64,000 nucleotides of DNA from Nitrospira sp. (GCA_029194725.1 JARFXQ010000003.1:124001-188000); one strand, 5' to 3'; positions 26,244 to 36,299 are shown, numbered from the stretch's first letter. The notes: generated by a model from the letters alone, not told the origin. Numbers and translations are program-made.

Positions 26244-29200
26244 CTAGGGGGCAGGACTCGACATCGTGGAACCGAGCTGCACACGTCGCCACATGGAATA
26301 GAGAACGGGAATAACGATCAAGGTGAGGACCGTCGAGCTGACCATCCCTCCGATCATGGGGGCGGCAATCCGTTTCATCACGTCGGCTCCGGCGCCGGTC
26401 GTCCACATGATCGGCAGCAAGCCGCCCATGATCGCCGCCACCGTCATCACCTTGGGTCGTACTCGTTGAACCGCACCCTCCATGATGGACTCGCGGAGGT
26501 CCTGCGCCGTAACCATTCGACCTTCACGCACCCGTCGCTCATACGCTTCGTCGAGATAGACGAGCATGACCACCCCTGTCTCCGCCGCGACACCGGCCAA
26601 CGCAATGATCCCCACCCACACAGCCACGCTGAGATTGTAACCCAGGTAATGGAGATACCAGATGGCTCCGATTGCAGCAAAGGGGACGGACAAGAGCACG
26701 ATCAACGATTTCGCGAAGGATCGGAAATTAAGATACAGGAGCAACAGAATCACGGCGAGGGTCACGGGGACCAGCAGCTTCAACCGTTCTTCAGCCCGCA
26801 CCAGATGCTCGTATTGACCGGTCCAAATCAGCCGGTAGCCGGAAGGTACTGTCACTCGGTCTCGCACCGCCCGTTGCGCGTCGAGGACATAGCCACGCAA
26901 GTCGCGGTCACCGACCGACACAGACACCAGACCGGCCAGCGCTCCCGCTTCATCTGCGATCGAAGGCGGCCCCTGCGTGATCACCATTTCTGCGATTTGT
27001 CCGAGGGGGATCTGCGCGCCGGTCGGCGTGGGAATCAGCACCCGTTTGAGCCGGTCCGGATCGTCGCGCAATTCACGCTTGTAGCGCACGTTGATCGGAT
27101 ACCGCTCCCGCCCCTCCACCGTAGTCGTCACGGTTTCTCCTCCGATAGCCGAAGTGATCACCGTTTGCACATCGCCCACCGTCAGGCCATAGCGGGCCGC
27201 TTCGCGTCGGTTCACGATTACATCCAGGTAATAACCCTCATTGAGCCGCTCGGCGAAGGCGCTTTTGGTGCCGGGCACGGTCGCCAAGGTCTGCTCGATT
27301 TCTAGGCCGATTCGCTCGATCGTCTTCAGATCCGGCCCCAGCACCTTGATCCCGACCGGGCTTCGGACACCGGTCGTGATCATCTCCGTGCGTGTCTGGA
27401 TCGGCATCCACCAGATGTTTGGGAAACCCGGGATGCGCAGTTTGGCGTCCATCTCATCAAGCAACCGATCCCAGGTCATGTCTCGTCGCCATTGTGCCTC
27501 CGGTTTCAGGGTAACGGTGATCTCTGCCATGCCGACGAAGGCTGGATCAGTAGCGGTCGGGGCCTTTCCCATTTTTCCGAATACCCGCTCCACTTCCGGG
27601 AAGGTCGTGAGCAACTGATCCTGGACCTGTAAGACCTTCGTCGCTTCAGGAATCGAAAGACCGGGCACGGTGGTCGGCATGTACAGGATGGTGCCCTCGT
27701 TCAGCGGCGGCATGAACTCCGCGCCGAGTCGCATGAATGCCGGCAGCGTGATCGCCACTGCCGCAACGGCCACGCCCATGGTCAGCCAGCGGACTCGCAG
27801 GGCGCCTGAGAGGATGGGGCGATAGAGGGCGATCAGCAACCGGTTCAAGGGGTTCTTGGTTTCCGTCCGGATGTGGCCGCGAATCAGCACAACCATGAGC
27901 ACTGGCGCCAAGGTCACCGAAAGCGCGGCGGCAAAGAACATCGCAAAAGTTTTGGTGTAGGCCAGGGGCGTGAACAGTCGCCCTTCCTGGGATTCGAGTG
28001 CAAAGATCGGAAGGAACGACACTGCGATCACAAGCAGTGAAAAAAATAGAGGACGCCCGACCTCTTTTGCGGCGGCGATGATGATTTCCGTTCGGTTGCC
28101 TGATGGAAATTGCTCCAACCGTTTATGAGCATTCTCGACCATCACAATAGCGGCATCGACCATGGCTCCGATGGCAATGGCAATCCCGCCCAGCGACATG
28201 ATGTTGGAGGTAATCTTCAAGTAGGCCATCGGGATAAAGGCCAGCAACACCGCGACCGGGAGGATGAGGATGGCGACCAGAGCGCTTCGGAAGTGAGATA
28301 AGAATAGGACCGAAATCAGGCTGACGATCACACTTTCTTCAAGCAGTTTCTCGCGAAGGACGGCAATCGCGCGATGAATGAGATCGGACCGATCGTAAGT
28401 GGGGACGATGCGCACTCCTTCAGGCAATGCCGGAATGATTTCTTCCAGCCGCTCCTTGACCCGCTCGATCACAGTAAGAGCGTTTTCTCCGACCCGCATG
28501 ATCACGATGCCACCGACGGTCTGGCCCTTGCCGTCCAAGTCGGCTATGCCCCGACGCTGATCCGGCCCGAGTTGGACATGCCCGATGTCTCGCACGAGAA
28601 TCGGCGTGCCTCGTCCATCCGTGCCGACCGGAATCAACTCGATCTCGTCGACTGAACGCAGGTAGCCTCGCCCTCGGATCACGTATTCGGTGCCGGCCAT
28701 CTCCAAAACACGGCCGCTCACCTCCGCGTTGCTGTTGCGGACTGCTTCGCTGACCCTCTGAATCGGCAGCCGATAAGCCGCTAATGTGTTGGGGTCCACT
28801 TCGATTTGGTATTGTTTGACGAAGCCACCGATCGCCGACACCTCTGCCACACCAGGCACACTCTCAAGTTGGTAACGCAGGTACCAGTCCTGAAGGCTCC
28901 GGAGCTGCGCCAGATCGTACGTCCCTGACTCGTCCACCAACGCGTACTGATAGACCCACCCGACTCCGGTTGCATCAGGTCCGATGGTCGGCGTCACACC
29001 GATCGGCAACCTGCCGGTGAGCTTCTGGAGATATTCGAGAACACGACTTCTTGCCCAGTAGAGATCGGTCCGGTCTTCAAAAATCACATAGACATAAGAG
29101 ACACCGTATTCCGAGACACCTCGGACTCGCTTGACTTTAGGTCCAGCGAGCAGAGAGGTCACAACCGGATAGGTGATCTGGTCTTCAATGAGCGTCGGGC

Positions 29201-29369
29201 TACGCCCCTGCCACTCGGTGTAGACAATCACTTGAACATCCGAAAGGTCCGGAATCGCATCCAACGGGACTTGAAACAAGGCCCACAGACCCCAACCTGT
29301 CAGCAGGATCACACAGAGGATGACGAGGGCCGGATTGCGTGCACTCCCTTCAATGATCCGCGCGATCAT
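26244..29369 (-). CDS. cusA: CusA-type heavy-metal RND efflux pump
   Basis: A 1041-residue inner-membrane proton-driven pump of the HME-RND family. TM4 has the proton-relay motif GAMVDAAIVMVEN. Methionines M564, M614 and M663 are spaced exactly as the copper/silver-binding triad of E. coli CusA (573, 623, 672), which argues for Cu(I)/Ag(I) rather than Co/Zn/Cd. Twelve membrane spans fit the hydrophobic pattern (1 + 5, then 1 + 5). The start codon overlaps the cusB stop by four bases. With CusB and the TolC-like protein it would export copper from the periplasm across the outer membrane. Confidence 0.94.
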   Translation of the reverse strand: MIARIIEGSARNPALVILCVILLTGWGLWALFQVPLDAIPDLSDVQVIVYTEWQGRSPTLIEDQITYPVVTSLLAGPKVKRVRGVSEYGVSYVYVIFEDRTDLYWARSRVLEYLQKLTGRLPIGVTPTIGPDATGVGWVYQYALVDESGTYDLAQLRSLQDWYLRYQLESVPGVAEVSAIGGFVKQYQIEVDPNTLAAYRLPIQRVSEAVRNSNAEVSGRVLEMAGTEYVIRGRGYLRSVDEIELIPVGTDGRGTPILVRDIGHVQLGPDQRRGIADLDGKGQTVGGIVIMRVGENALTVIERVKERLEEIIPALPEGVRIVPTYDRSDLIHRAIAVLREKLLEESVIVSLISVLFLSHFRSALVAILILPVAVLLAFIPMAYLKITSNIMSLGGIAIAIGAMVDAAIVMVENAHKRLEQFPSGNRTEIIIAAAKEVGRPLFFSLLVIAVSFLPIFALESQEGRLFTPLAYTKTFAMFFAAALSVTLAPVLMVVLIRGHIRTETKNPLNRLLIALYRPILSGALRVRWLTMGVAVAAVAITLPAFMRLGAEFMPPLNEGTILYMPTTVPGLSIPEATKVLQVQDQLLTTFPEVERVFGKMGKAPTATDPAFVGMAEITVTLKPEAQWRRDMTWDRLLDEMDAKLRIPGFPNIWWMPIQTRTEMITTGVRSPVGIKVLGPDLKTIERIGLEIEQTLATVPGTKSAFAERLNEGYYLDVIVNRREAARYGLTVGDVQTVITSAIGGETVTTTVEGRERYPINVRYKRELRDDPDRLKRVLIPTPTGAQIPLGQIAEMVITQGPPSIADEAGALAGLVSVSVGDRDLRGYVLDAQRAVRDRVTVPSGYRLIWTGQYEHLVRAEERLKLLVPVTLAVILLLLYLNFRSFAKSLIVLLSVPFAAIGAIWYLHYLGYNLSVAVWVGIIALAGVAAETGVVMLVYLDEAYERRVREGRMVTAQDLRESIMEGAVQRVRPKVMTVAAIMGGLLPIMWTTGAGADVMKRIAAPMIGGMVSSTVLTLIVIPVLYSMWRRVQLGSTMSSPAP

Positions 29370-30925
29370 TTCATGCCACCCTTCACACCCGCCCGCCCTG
29401 GCGCCGCCGAGACGCCGCCTTCTCCCATCTCACCCTCCCGCTCGCCTCGCACGCCTCGCGGACTCGTCGACGCGGGCGGCGAAGCCGAGGGCCCTGGGGG
29501 CGCCGAGACGTCCCCCTTCCCCAGTTCCATGCCTTCCATGCTGTCCATCTCACCCGCCCGCCCTGACGGCGCCGAGACGCCGCCTTCTCCCATGGCCATT
29601 TTGTCTTCGTGTGCACCGCGCATCTGCCAGTCGCCCATGCCGATCCGGCCCATCATGCCCTGCATGCTCGAGGCTGACGCTAATTTGCTCTCTGCATCCA
29701 ACAAGAAATTGGCCGAGGCGACGATCCGATCTCCTTCTTTGAGTCCTTCCATCACTTCCACTGAATCCTGACTCCGGCGCCCCAACTTGACCGAAGCAGG
29801 CTCATACCGGCCTTGCCCCCGATCCATGAACACGAGTTGGCGAAGCCCGGTGTCCATCACGGCTTCCTTTGGCACGACTAAAGTCCTGACCGCATTCGTC
29901 TGCAAGGTCACGTTCCCGTACATGCCCGGCTTCAATTTCAACTCAGGATTCTGAAATTCCAGCCGCACCCGCACTGTACGAGTTTCGGTATTCAGCGTCG
30001 GGTACACATAGGACACCTTGCCGCTGAATGTTTCTCCCGGATATGCAGCAAAGGTCACCGTTGAAGGCTGACCGACTTTCGTGGCCGCCATTTCTGATTC
30101 ATAAATATCGGCGGAGATCCAGACCAGGGAAAGATCCACGATTTCGTACAGTGTCGTGCCAGGCTCCACATATTTCCCCGGCAACGCCTCTCGTTTCATC
30201 ACGATGCCGGAGGAAGGAGCATAGACCGTGAGCACCGGGTCGGCCTGGCCTCGACGCTCAAGAGCCTCGATCTGTGAATCGGTCACATCCCAGAGCCGCA
30301 AACGCTCCCGCGCACTCGCCACAAGCGTCTCGGCGTTGGTTTTCACTTCGGCGAGCGGGCTCGCGGCCAGTTGCGCACGCATTTTCAGAGCGAGGAGATA
30401 CTCGTCTTGCGTGACCAAGAGATCCGGCGAATAGACAGTAAAGAGTGGTTCACCTTTGCGAACCGTTCGCCCAACCGAATTGACGAAGACCTTTCGAACC
30501 CACCCGGATACTTTCAGCGTGACTTGCGCGAAGCTCCGTTCGTTATAGCCGACCGCGCCGACCGTACGAATCTCTTCATCCAACGTTGCATAAGCGGCCG
30601 GGGCGCTACGGACACCGATCAACTGTCTCGCCACCGCCGGAACAACCACAACCTCGGGTGAAGCTCCCGACAGGCCAGGCATTGGTTCCATGTCTCTCAT
30701 GGATTTCGTTCCTTCCATCGACATCCCTTTCATGTCGCCCATGCCCCCCATCCCTTTCATCGACATGCCTTCCATCTCATGTGTCTTCATCCCCTCACTG
30801 CCCTTCGTCCCCGACATGTCACCCATCATTCGATGGGCGGCGAAGAACCCCGCGATAGCTCCGACGAGCAGGCCGACTACCGCAACACCGACAATAAGAC
30901 CTTTTCTGCGCAGGTCCTGATTCAT
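29366..30925 (-). CDS. cusB: CusB-type periplasmic adaptor with Met/His-rich arm
   Basis: A membrane-fusion protein of about 519 residues. I choose the ATG at 30925 because AAGGGAGG is well spaced from it. An N-terminal anchor (about 6-30) is followed by a Met/His/Gly-rich arm (about 30-85, many MxGM repeats) that probably binds Cu(I) and may replace a separate CusF. The hairpin, lipoyl and beta-barrel parts follow (about 100-440), for example KVSGWVRKVFVNSVGRTVRKGEPLF and YAPSSGIVMKREALPGKYVEPG. The last 75 residues are a low-complexity tail of Gly/Ser/Ala/Pro with GEGGVSA repeats, built from an inserted DNA repeat. Confidence 0.92.
   Translation of the reverse strand: MNQDLRRKGLIVGVAVVGLLVGAIAGFFAAHRMMGDMSGTKGSEGMKTHEMEGMSMKGMGGMGDMKGMSMEGTKSMRDMEPMPGLSGASPEVVVVPAVARQLIGVRSAPAAYATLDEEIRTVGAVGYNERSFAQVTLKVSGWVRKVFVNSVGRTVRKGEPLFTVYSPDLLVTQDEYLLALKMRAQLAASPLAEVKTNAETLVASARERLRLWDVTDSQIEALERRGQADPVLTVYAPSSGIVMKREALPGKYVEPGTTLYEIVDLSLVWISADIYESEMAATKVGQPSTVTFAAYPGETFSGKVSYVYPTLNTETRTVRVRLEFQNPELKLKPGMYGNVTLQTNAVRTLVVPKEAVMDTGLRQLVFMDRGQGRYEPASVKLGRRSQDSVEVMEGLKEGDRIVASANFLLDAESKLASASSMQGMMGRIGMGDWQMRGAHEDKMAMGEGGVSAPSGRAGEMDSMEGMELGKGDVSAPPGPSASPPASTSPRGVRGEREGEMGEGGVSAAPGRAGVKGGMK
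29386..29593. repeat. Two 43-bp near-identical repeats inside cusB 3' end
   Basis: Positions 29386-29428 and 29551-29593 match at 41 of 43 bases. A shorter, diverged copy lies near 29499-29525. Between them is GC-rich sequence with CGCCTCGCACGCCTCGCG. In the cusB frame the copies encode GEGGVSA-type segments. This looks like a repeat that expanded or inserted in frame at the gene end. Confidence 0.75.
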
Positions 30926-30941
30926 GGCCATTCCTCCCTTC

Positions 30942-32228
30942 TTAGCTGCCATTCAGGTCAGTGCCGATCACCTGTTCCAGCTCGGCGAGTCGGTTTGCTC
31001 GCTCAACCAGCGCTCGGTAGTACTCCTGTTGAAATCCTCGCCAAGCCCGCTGAGTATCAATAAGATCCAGGAACCCTCCCGTTCCTGCGCGATATCCCGC
31101 TCGCGCTGCTTCAAGGTTCTGTACGGCCTGAGGCAAAATCGTGGTGTGATACAACCTGGCCACCTGCTCACTCGCCCGGAGCTTGGCCAAGAGGTCGTTG
31201 ACCTGAAAACGAGTCATGTTTTCCAGCCTGTGCTGCTGTGCCTGCGCGGCTGCGACCGATGCTGCGGCTTCTTGAACCCCGGCGTCATACTTCGATTTGG
31301 TCCAGAACGAGAAGGGGACAGTCATCGCTACGTAGGCGCCGAATCCATCGTTGGCCTGAAAGTTCTGGAAACGCTGAAACATCACGTTGAAGTCCGGATA
31401 GTACTGGCGCTGGGCGAGCGCGCGAGACTGTTCACTCTGTCGAATCGCCAGCTCTGCTGCTTTCAACTCCGGTCTGCCATTCAGCGCAAGCCGATGCAGG
31501 TCGTCGATGGTGGTGTCCAGCGGTGTCAGAGCCGGCTCCTGAGGAATACCGAATGGTGATCGGAGTTCCCGGTCCAAAATCGTATTCAGCAGCGCTGCAG
31601 TTGTCTCCCGACTCTGCTCCAGAACGGGAAGCTGCTGGTGCAACAGAGACAGCTCCACCTGGGCCTTGAGCACATCAGCCTGTGATCCTTTTCCGGCCCG
31701 GAACTTCGCGTTCGCAATCTCGATGAACTGCCTGAGCAATTCGGCCTGTTCATGATGAATCTGGATCGCCTTGTGCGCGAGAAACAGATCGTAGTAGGCC
31801 CCCTTGAGACGAGCGACCAATTCTCGTTCCTTCGCACGCAGCGCCTGCTCGGTCATTTCTGCCGACCGACTCGCGATTTCGCTTTTCAAGGCCAGCTTGC
31901 CTGGGAATGGGAGATTCTGCGAGAGACCAAAGATCGTATTCTGTGTCTGCATGACATTGAAGTTCTGCGGGAAATTCCACAAGTGGACAGACAGAGTGGG
32001 GTCATCCAGCGACCGAGCCTGGGCAATCCGATTCGTGGCAGCCTCCCATTGTTTGCGCGCTGCCACAAGTTCCGGATTTCTGGCCAAGGCCTCCTGGATC
32101 AGATCTGGTAACGCCAAAGACGATGGTGCAGTCTGATCGGCTGCATGAACGACCTGACGCCCCTCCATCGTGAAGGTCACGCTCAGGACTGTTATCGTCA
32201 GGAGCACAATTTGAATTGTACGAGGCAT
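30942..32228 (-). CDS. TolC/CusC-family outer-membrane efflux protein
   Basis: A 428-residue outer-membrane factor of the TolC superfamily. The start at 32228 follows AGGAGG and gives a signal peptide (about 1-30, ending VVHAA-D); a longer frame upstream would be non-coding. Two OEP repeats are visible: LPDLIQEALARNPELVAARKQ at the N-terminus and LHRLALNGRPELKAAELAIRQ in the middle, with coiled-coil helices. It ends ten bases before the cusB ribosome-binding site. It would complete the Cus-like tripartite exporter. Confidence 0.92.
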   Translation of the reverse strand: MPRTIQIVLLTITVLSVTFTMEGRQVVHAADQTAPSSLALPDLIQEALARNPELVAARKQWEAATNRIAQARSLDDPTLSVHLWNFPQNFNVMQTQNTIFGLSQNLPFPGKLALKSEIASRSAEMTEQALRAKERELVARLKGAYYDLFLAHKAIQIHHEQAELLRQFIEIANAKFRAGKGSQADVLKAQVELSLLHQQLPVLEQSRETTAALLNTILDRELRSPFGIPQEPALTPLDTTIDDLHRLALNGRPELKAAELAIRQSEQSRALAQRQYYPDFNVMFQRFQNFQANDGFGAYVAMTVPFSFWTKSKYDAGVQEAAASVAAAQAQQHRLENMTRFQVNDLLAKLRASEQVARLYHTTILPQAVQNLEAARAGYRAGTGGFLDLIDTQRAWRGFQQEYYRALVERANRLAELEQVIGTDLNGS

Positions 32229-32374
32229 GGGATGGTCCTCCTCAATAGCTTTCCTGCCCACGACTGCCGTGGATCTCGGGGCCCATCTGCTACAGAAGAA
32301 GCGGCGGGATGAACCGAGGTCAGCGTCGGGCAGATCGCACGATGATGAAACGGTATAAGGCAGAGCCGAGGAGA

Positions 32375-32752
32375 TCAGATACGAAGCACTGTGCTTGGAA
32401 GCGACTGATGCGGAGGAGAACTCGATTCGAGGAAACGATGTGGACTTGAAATGAGTACGAGCCTGCAGCTCACTGGTGAAAACGCAGCCGGCGCCTGGTC
32501 TGCTGCTGACCAATGATGGTCCATGCGCAACGAAGACGACTGAGAGGAAGACTCAACACCTAGAGTCTTGAAGGCATCGCACAGCTGCCGGCCCGGTTGC
32601 TCCACGGGGGTTGAACAGCCGTTTGCCATCGAGACATCACTGATCCCCGAGAGCGGTAGGAGACAGGCATAGGCATTGAAGCTGAACGCCAGCAACAGCA
32701 CCACGATGATCACGGCAAGAAACGACCGGGAATGATACGAACTTAATCGCAT
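32375..32752 (-). CDS. Small secreted Cys-containing protein
   Basis: A 125-residue protein with a signal peptide (about 1-29, ending FNAYA-C). The mature part has a cysteine pair in NGCSTPVEQPGRQLCDAF and a Pro/Ser-rich end. I recognise no family. It lies just upstream of the TolC-like gene and downstream of copA, so a metal-linked role is suggested by context only. There is no strong ribosome-binding site. It is broadly like the two His/Cys peptides at 40.4 and 45.4 kb in size, export and position, but the sequence similarity is weak. Confidence 0.6.
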   Translation of the reverse strand: MRLSSYHSRSFLAVIIVVLLLAFSFNAYACLLPLSGISDVSMANGCSTPVEQPGRQLCDAFKTLGVESSSQSSSLRMDHHWSAADQAPAAFSPVSCRLVLISSPHRFLESSSPPHQSLPSTVLRI

Positions 32753-32845
32753 GAGGTCAGTCTATGCTTCCGTCACCTGAGCGTCAACGGCATTTCTCAT
32801 CCGCCAGCACTCGGTGGACGCTGTTCCCGAACAAACTCATCAACG

Positions 32846-35584
32846 TTACAGGGCGATCTTCCGTAATCGCAGCGCATTTGCAATCACCGACACGGAACTG
32901 AACGTCATCGCCGCGCTCGCGATCATGGGGCTCAACAGGACCCCGACGAACGGGTACAGGACTCCGGCTGCGATGGGCACGCCCAGCGTATTGTAAATGA
33001 AGGCGAAGAACAGATTTTGACGAATATTGCGCATCGTCCCACGACTCAACCGGCGGGCCCGGGCAATGGCTCGAAGATCGCCCTTCACGAGCGTGACCCC
33101 CGCGCTTTCCATCGCCACATCCGTTCCCGTCCCCATCGCAATCCCCACCTGCGCCTGCGCCAAAGCCGGCGCATCATTGATGCCGTCTCCCGCCATGGCC
33201 ACGACGTGCCCTTCGGCCTGGAACCGCTTGATGACCGCCGCCTTTTGCTCTGGTAGAACGTCGGCCTGAACTTCGTCGATTTGGAGCCGACGCGCCACCG
33301 CCTCAGCTGTCGTCCGATTGTCGCCCGTCAACATCACAAGCCGCAGGCCTTCACGGTGCAACAAGTCGATGGCTTCCGGCGTGGTGGACTTGACTGGATC
33401 AGCCACACCCAGCAACCCTGCCGGCTTGCCGTCGATCGCCGCGAACATGACGGTTTGACCCTCCTGCCTCAGTGGCTCGGCCTGGGCCAGCAGCGGTTTT
33501 GTCTCGATACCCAGCTCGTTAAGAAGCAATACCGTACCGACTGCCACTGAACGACCTTCGATCATGCCGGTGATTCCCTTTCCCGTGAGGGAACGAAAGT
33601 CCTGCGCCTTCGCCGGAATCATTCCCTTCTTCTTGACACCCGACACAATGGCCGACGCCAACGGATGCTCACTGTTCTGTTCCAGGCCAGCGGTAAGTCT
33701 GAGCAGTTCCGTCTCACTGAAGTCCGGCAAAGGCGCCACCGTGATCAAACGCGGTTTTCCTTCCGTCAATGTCCCTGTCTTATCAACCACTAGAACATCG
33801 ACCTTGGCTAAGGTCTCAAGCGCCTCGGCATTGCGGATCAGCACCCCTGCTGTCGCGCCACGACCGGTCCCGACCATGATCGACATCGGTGTCGCGAGCC
33901 CCAAGGCACAGGGACAGGCGATGATCAGCACCGCAACCGCGTTGAGCAAGGCATAAGCCATGCGAGGCTCGGGGCCATAGAGAGCCCAGATTACAAAAGT
34001 AATGGCTGCGACCAAAATCACAACCGGAACGAAATAGGCGGCCACGACATCGGCCAACCGCTGAATCGGAGCGCGTGTGCGCTGCGCTTCACTGACCATG
34101 CGCACGATCTGCGAGAGCAGCGTCTCGCGACCGACACGCTCCGCACGCATGACAAAGCTCCCGGTGCCGTTGACGGTCGCCCCCACCACTTTGTGGCCCG
34201 GCTGCTTCTCTACCGGGATCGACTCGCCGGTCACCATCGATTCATCGACGGCGCTTGCGCCCTCCAAGATCACGCCATCCACAGGAATCTTTTCGCCCGG
34301 TCGGACACGCAATTGGTCGCCGACCTGGACCTGTTCCAGTGGAATATCCTCTTCATGACCATCCGGTCGGACGACGCGAGCGGTTTTCGGTGCCAGCCCC
34401 AACAGCGCTTTCAACGCGCTACTGGTTCTGCTCCGTGCCCGCAGCTCCAATACCTGCCCTAGTAAGACCAGCGCAACAATGGCTACAGCCGGTTCAAAAT
34501 AGACGGCCAGCTCGCCACCGTGGACCAGGAATGAGTCGGGGAACAATCCGGGCACGAGCGTGGCGGCAACACTGTAGAGATAGGCCGCGCCGGTGCCGAG
34601 GCCGATCAACGTAAACATATTCAGATGACGGTTGACGATCGAAGCCCAGGCTCGCTCGAACAGCGGCTGACCGATCCAGAGCACAACGGGCGTGGCCAGC
34701 AGGAACTGAAACCAGATCAATGTCCGTCCGGAGAAGAGGTGTTGCAACGGTTGGCTCGGCAACATCTCGGAAATCATCAGGGCAAAAATTGGCGCGCCAA
34801 GAATGACGCTCCGCCAAAACCGGAGGGTCATATCGACCAGCTCGGGATTGGTCTCCTCCGTCGTCACCGTGCGGGGCTCTAACGCCATTCCGCAAATCGG
34901 GCAATTCCCGGCCTCTGGCTGTGCGATCTCCGGGTGCATCGGACAGGTATATTCGGTGCGGGTATCAGAAGCGGTTACATCAGCCGGTTCCAATGCCATG
35001 CCGCATATGGGACATGCTCCCGGTTTGGTCTCGAGCACATCGGGGTCCATCGGGCAGATATACTTCGTGTCCCCGCTCGCCGATACAGGCATCGGCTTCG
35101 GAGTCCGTCGTTCCGGCGGGGTGAGATAATATTCGGGATCAGCTCGGAATTTTTCGAGACACCTGGCGGCGCAGAAATAGTATTTCTTGCCGTGATACTC
35201 GTACGAACCGGCCGCCGTGACAGGCTGAACTGTCATCCCACACACAGGGTCGATCTCACCGATTGTCGGCGCCGGCTTAACCGGCATCATCATCGGCAAT
35301 GGCTTCTTCTTGCTTAGTGAAATAAGCTCGGTCGGCGCCGGCTTCACGAACCGTTCTGGGTCGGCTTTGAATGTAGCGAGACAGGATACCGCGCAAAAAT
35401 GGTACGTCTTGCCTTGGTAGTCGTAATGCCCTGCGGCAGTAGTTGGGTCCACCGTCATCCCGCATACCGGATCGATGTCCGATCCGGCGCGCGATGGAGT
35501 GTGAGGCATTAGTATGTGCTCGCTCATATCGTTCTCTCCCAGTTGGTGACCCCCGCAACAGCCGCCTGTCGATCGATCGGCCAT
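32846..35584 (-). CDS. copA: Copper P1B-type ATPase CopA with double YHS domains
   Basis: A 912-residue Cu(I) exporter. Two YHS domains with DPVCGM (about 36-85 and 112-160) and two metal-binding motifs of the YICPMDP...[10 protein letters not shown] type (about 170-245) precede the pump. The pump has CPC at 557-559, the phosphorylated D601 in DKTGT, SEHPLA and [10 protein letters not shown]. Late membrane helices carry FIYNTLG and MTFSSVSV, the YN and MxxSS signature of P1B-1 transporters. There is no classic MXCXXC domain. AAGGAGA precedes the ATG, but this signal lies next to a stem listed separately. Confidence 0.95.
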   Translation of the reverse strand: MADRSTGGCCGGHQLGENDMSEHILMPHTPSRAGSDIDPVCGMTVDPTTAAGHYDYQGKTYHFCAVSCLATFKADPERFVKPAPTELISLSKKKPLPMMMPVKPAPTIGEIDPVCGMTVQPVTAAGSYEYHGKKYYFCAARCLEKFRADPEYYLTPPERRTPKPMPVSASGDTKYICPMDPDVLETKPGACPICGMALEPADVTASDTRTEYTCPMHPEIAQPEAGNCPICGMALEPRTVTTEETNPELVDMTLRFWRSVILGAPIFALMISEMLPSQPLQHLFSGRTLIWFQFLLATPVVLWIGQPLFERAWASIVNRHLNMFTLIGLGTGAAYLYSVAATLVPGLFPDSFLVHGGELAVYFEPAVAIVALVLLGQVLELRARSRTSSALKALLGLAPKTARVVRPDGHEEDIPLEQVQVGDQLRVRPGEKIPVDGVILEGASAVDESMVTGESIPVEKQPGHKVVGATVNGTGSFVMRAERVGRETLLSQIVRMVSEAQRTRAPIQRLADVVAAYFVPVVILVAAITFVIWALYGPEPRMAYALLNAVAVLIIACPCALGLATPMSIMVGTGRGATAGVLIRNAEALETLAKVDVLVVDKTGTLTEGKPRLITVAPLPDFSETELLRLTAGLEQNSEHPLASAIVSGVKKKGMIPAKAQDFRSLTGKGITGMIEGRSVAVGTVLLLNELGIETKPLLAQAEPLRQEGQTVMFAAIDGKPAGLLGVADPVKSTTPEAIDLLHREGLRLVMLTGDNRTTAEAVARRLQIDEVQADVLPEQKAAVIKRFQAEGHVVAMAGDGINDAPALAQAQVGIAMGTGTDVAMESAGVTLVKGDLRAIARARRLSRGTMRNIRQNLFFAFIYNTLGVPIAAGVLYPFVGVLLSPMIASAAMTFSSVSVIANALRLRKIAL

Positions 35585-35651
35585 GGTCCGTCTCCTTTCA
35601 TCTTATCCGGTCTGCTTGCTCAATGTCGCCGTCACCCCTACAGACGGACCA
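35584..35651 (-). promoter_or_regulatory. 10-bp stem covering the copA start region
   Basis: The copA leader can fold so that bases 35642-35651 pair perfectly with 35584-35593. The second arm contains the end of the Shine-Dalgarno sequence, the spacer and the A of the start codon, with a 48-base loop. This could hide the ribosome-binding site, so copA translation may depend on opening of the stem. Confidence 0.5.
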
Positions 35652-35725
35652 GGTCGCCCATTATTACAGAGAGGTGCTCGGTACAATGAAAACGATCAGC
35701 AATGAGGCAGAAACGGGCGTGACAG

Positions 35726-36283
35726 TCAGCCGCAGGTACAGTTCAAACAACCATGTCTACTGCACACGCCGCAAGCATCCTCCAAGGAAGCCCGTAAGGA
35801 GTGACGAGCTCTGTGCAAGCGAACCGTCAGATTGTTCCGCGAGATCTTGAGCTCCTTCGCAACCTGTGCCGGCGATTCCCCGTCGAGATCGATACGTTTA
35901 ATGAGTTCGGCATAGTTTTCATGGAGGCTCGGCAGAAGTCCGTGAAGGCAGGTGCAAGCGGTAGCCTGGAGCTCGTCGAGCGGCGGTTCCTGATGATTCC
36001 CGGAAATGGTCAATTCCCTGAGCAAAGCCTCATTCCGACGAGCCTCGGCTCCATGAGCACGATAATAATCGGCCACCGTATGGCGGAGGATTTGATAGAA
36101 CCAGGCGAGCACGCTTTGCTCATTCTTCAACGAGTGGGAACGCTCGACCGCTCTGGTGAGGCTTTGTTGCAAGATATCGTCCGCGATGACTTCATCGGGC
36201 ACTCGACGGCGAATAAACTGTCTGAAGGCAGACTCGTTCTCCAGAAGTCGTTGAATGACTCCGCTTCTATTTCCCTCCTGCAT
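35726..36283 (-). CDS. CorE-like (ECF44-type) copper-responsive sigma factor
   Basis: A 185-residue ECF sigma factor with region 2 (about 12-80, FIRRRVPDEVIADDILQQ) and region 4 (about 115-168, AQVAKELKISRNNLTVRLHRAR). No anti-sigma gene is adjacent. Two features match CorE of Myxococcus xanthus: a CxC motif in the linker (C110, C112) and a cysteine-rich tail (C171, C174, C179, C182, C184, with H177). In CorE these cysteines sense copper and switch activity. GAGGAG precedes the ATG. It sits between dsbA-like and copA genes, so it most likely controls part of this copper region. Confidence 0.85.
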   Translation of the reverse strand: MQEGNRSGVIQRLLENESAFRQFIRRRVPDEVIADDILQQSLTRAVERSHSLKNEQSVLAWFYQILRHTVADYYRAHGAEARRNEALLRELTISGNHQEPPLDELQATACTCLHGLLPSLHENYAELIKRIDLDGESPAQVAKELKISRNNLTVRLHRARHSLRASLEDACGVCSRHGCLNCTCG

Positions 36284-36299
36284 CCTAACTCCTCACCCA

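Noticed and set aside
25821-27305. 494-codon plus-strand open frame
   Set aside because: It lies antisense to the hemerythrin-like gene and cusA, has no ribosome-binding site, and its translation is His/Arg/Gly-rich in the way of antisense frames of GC-rich genes.
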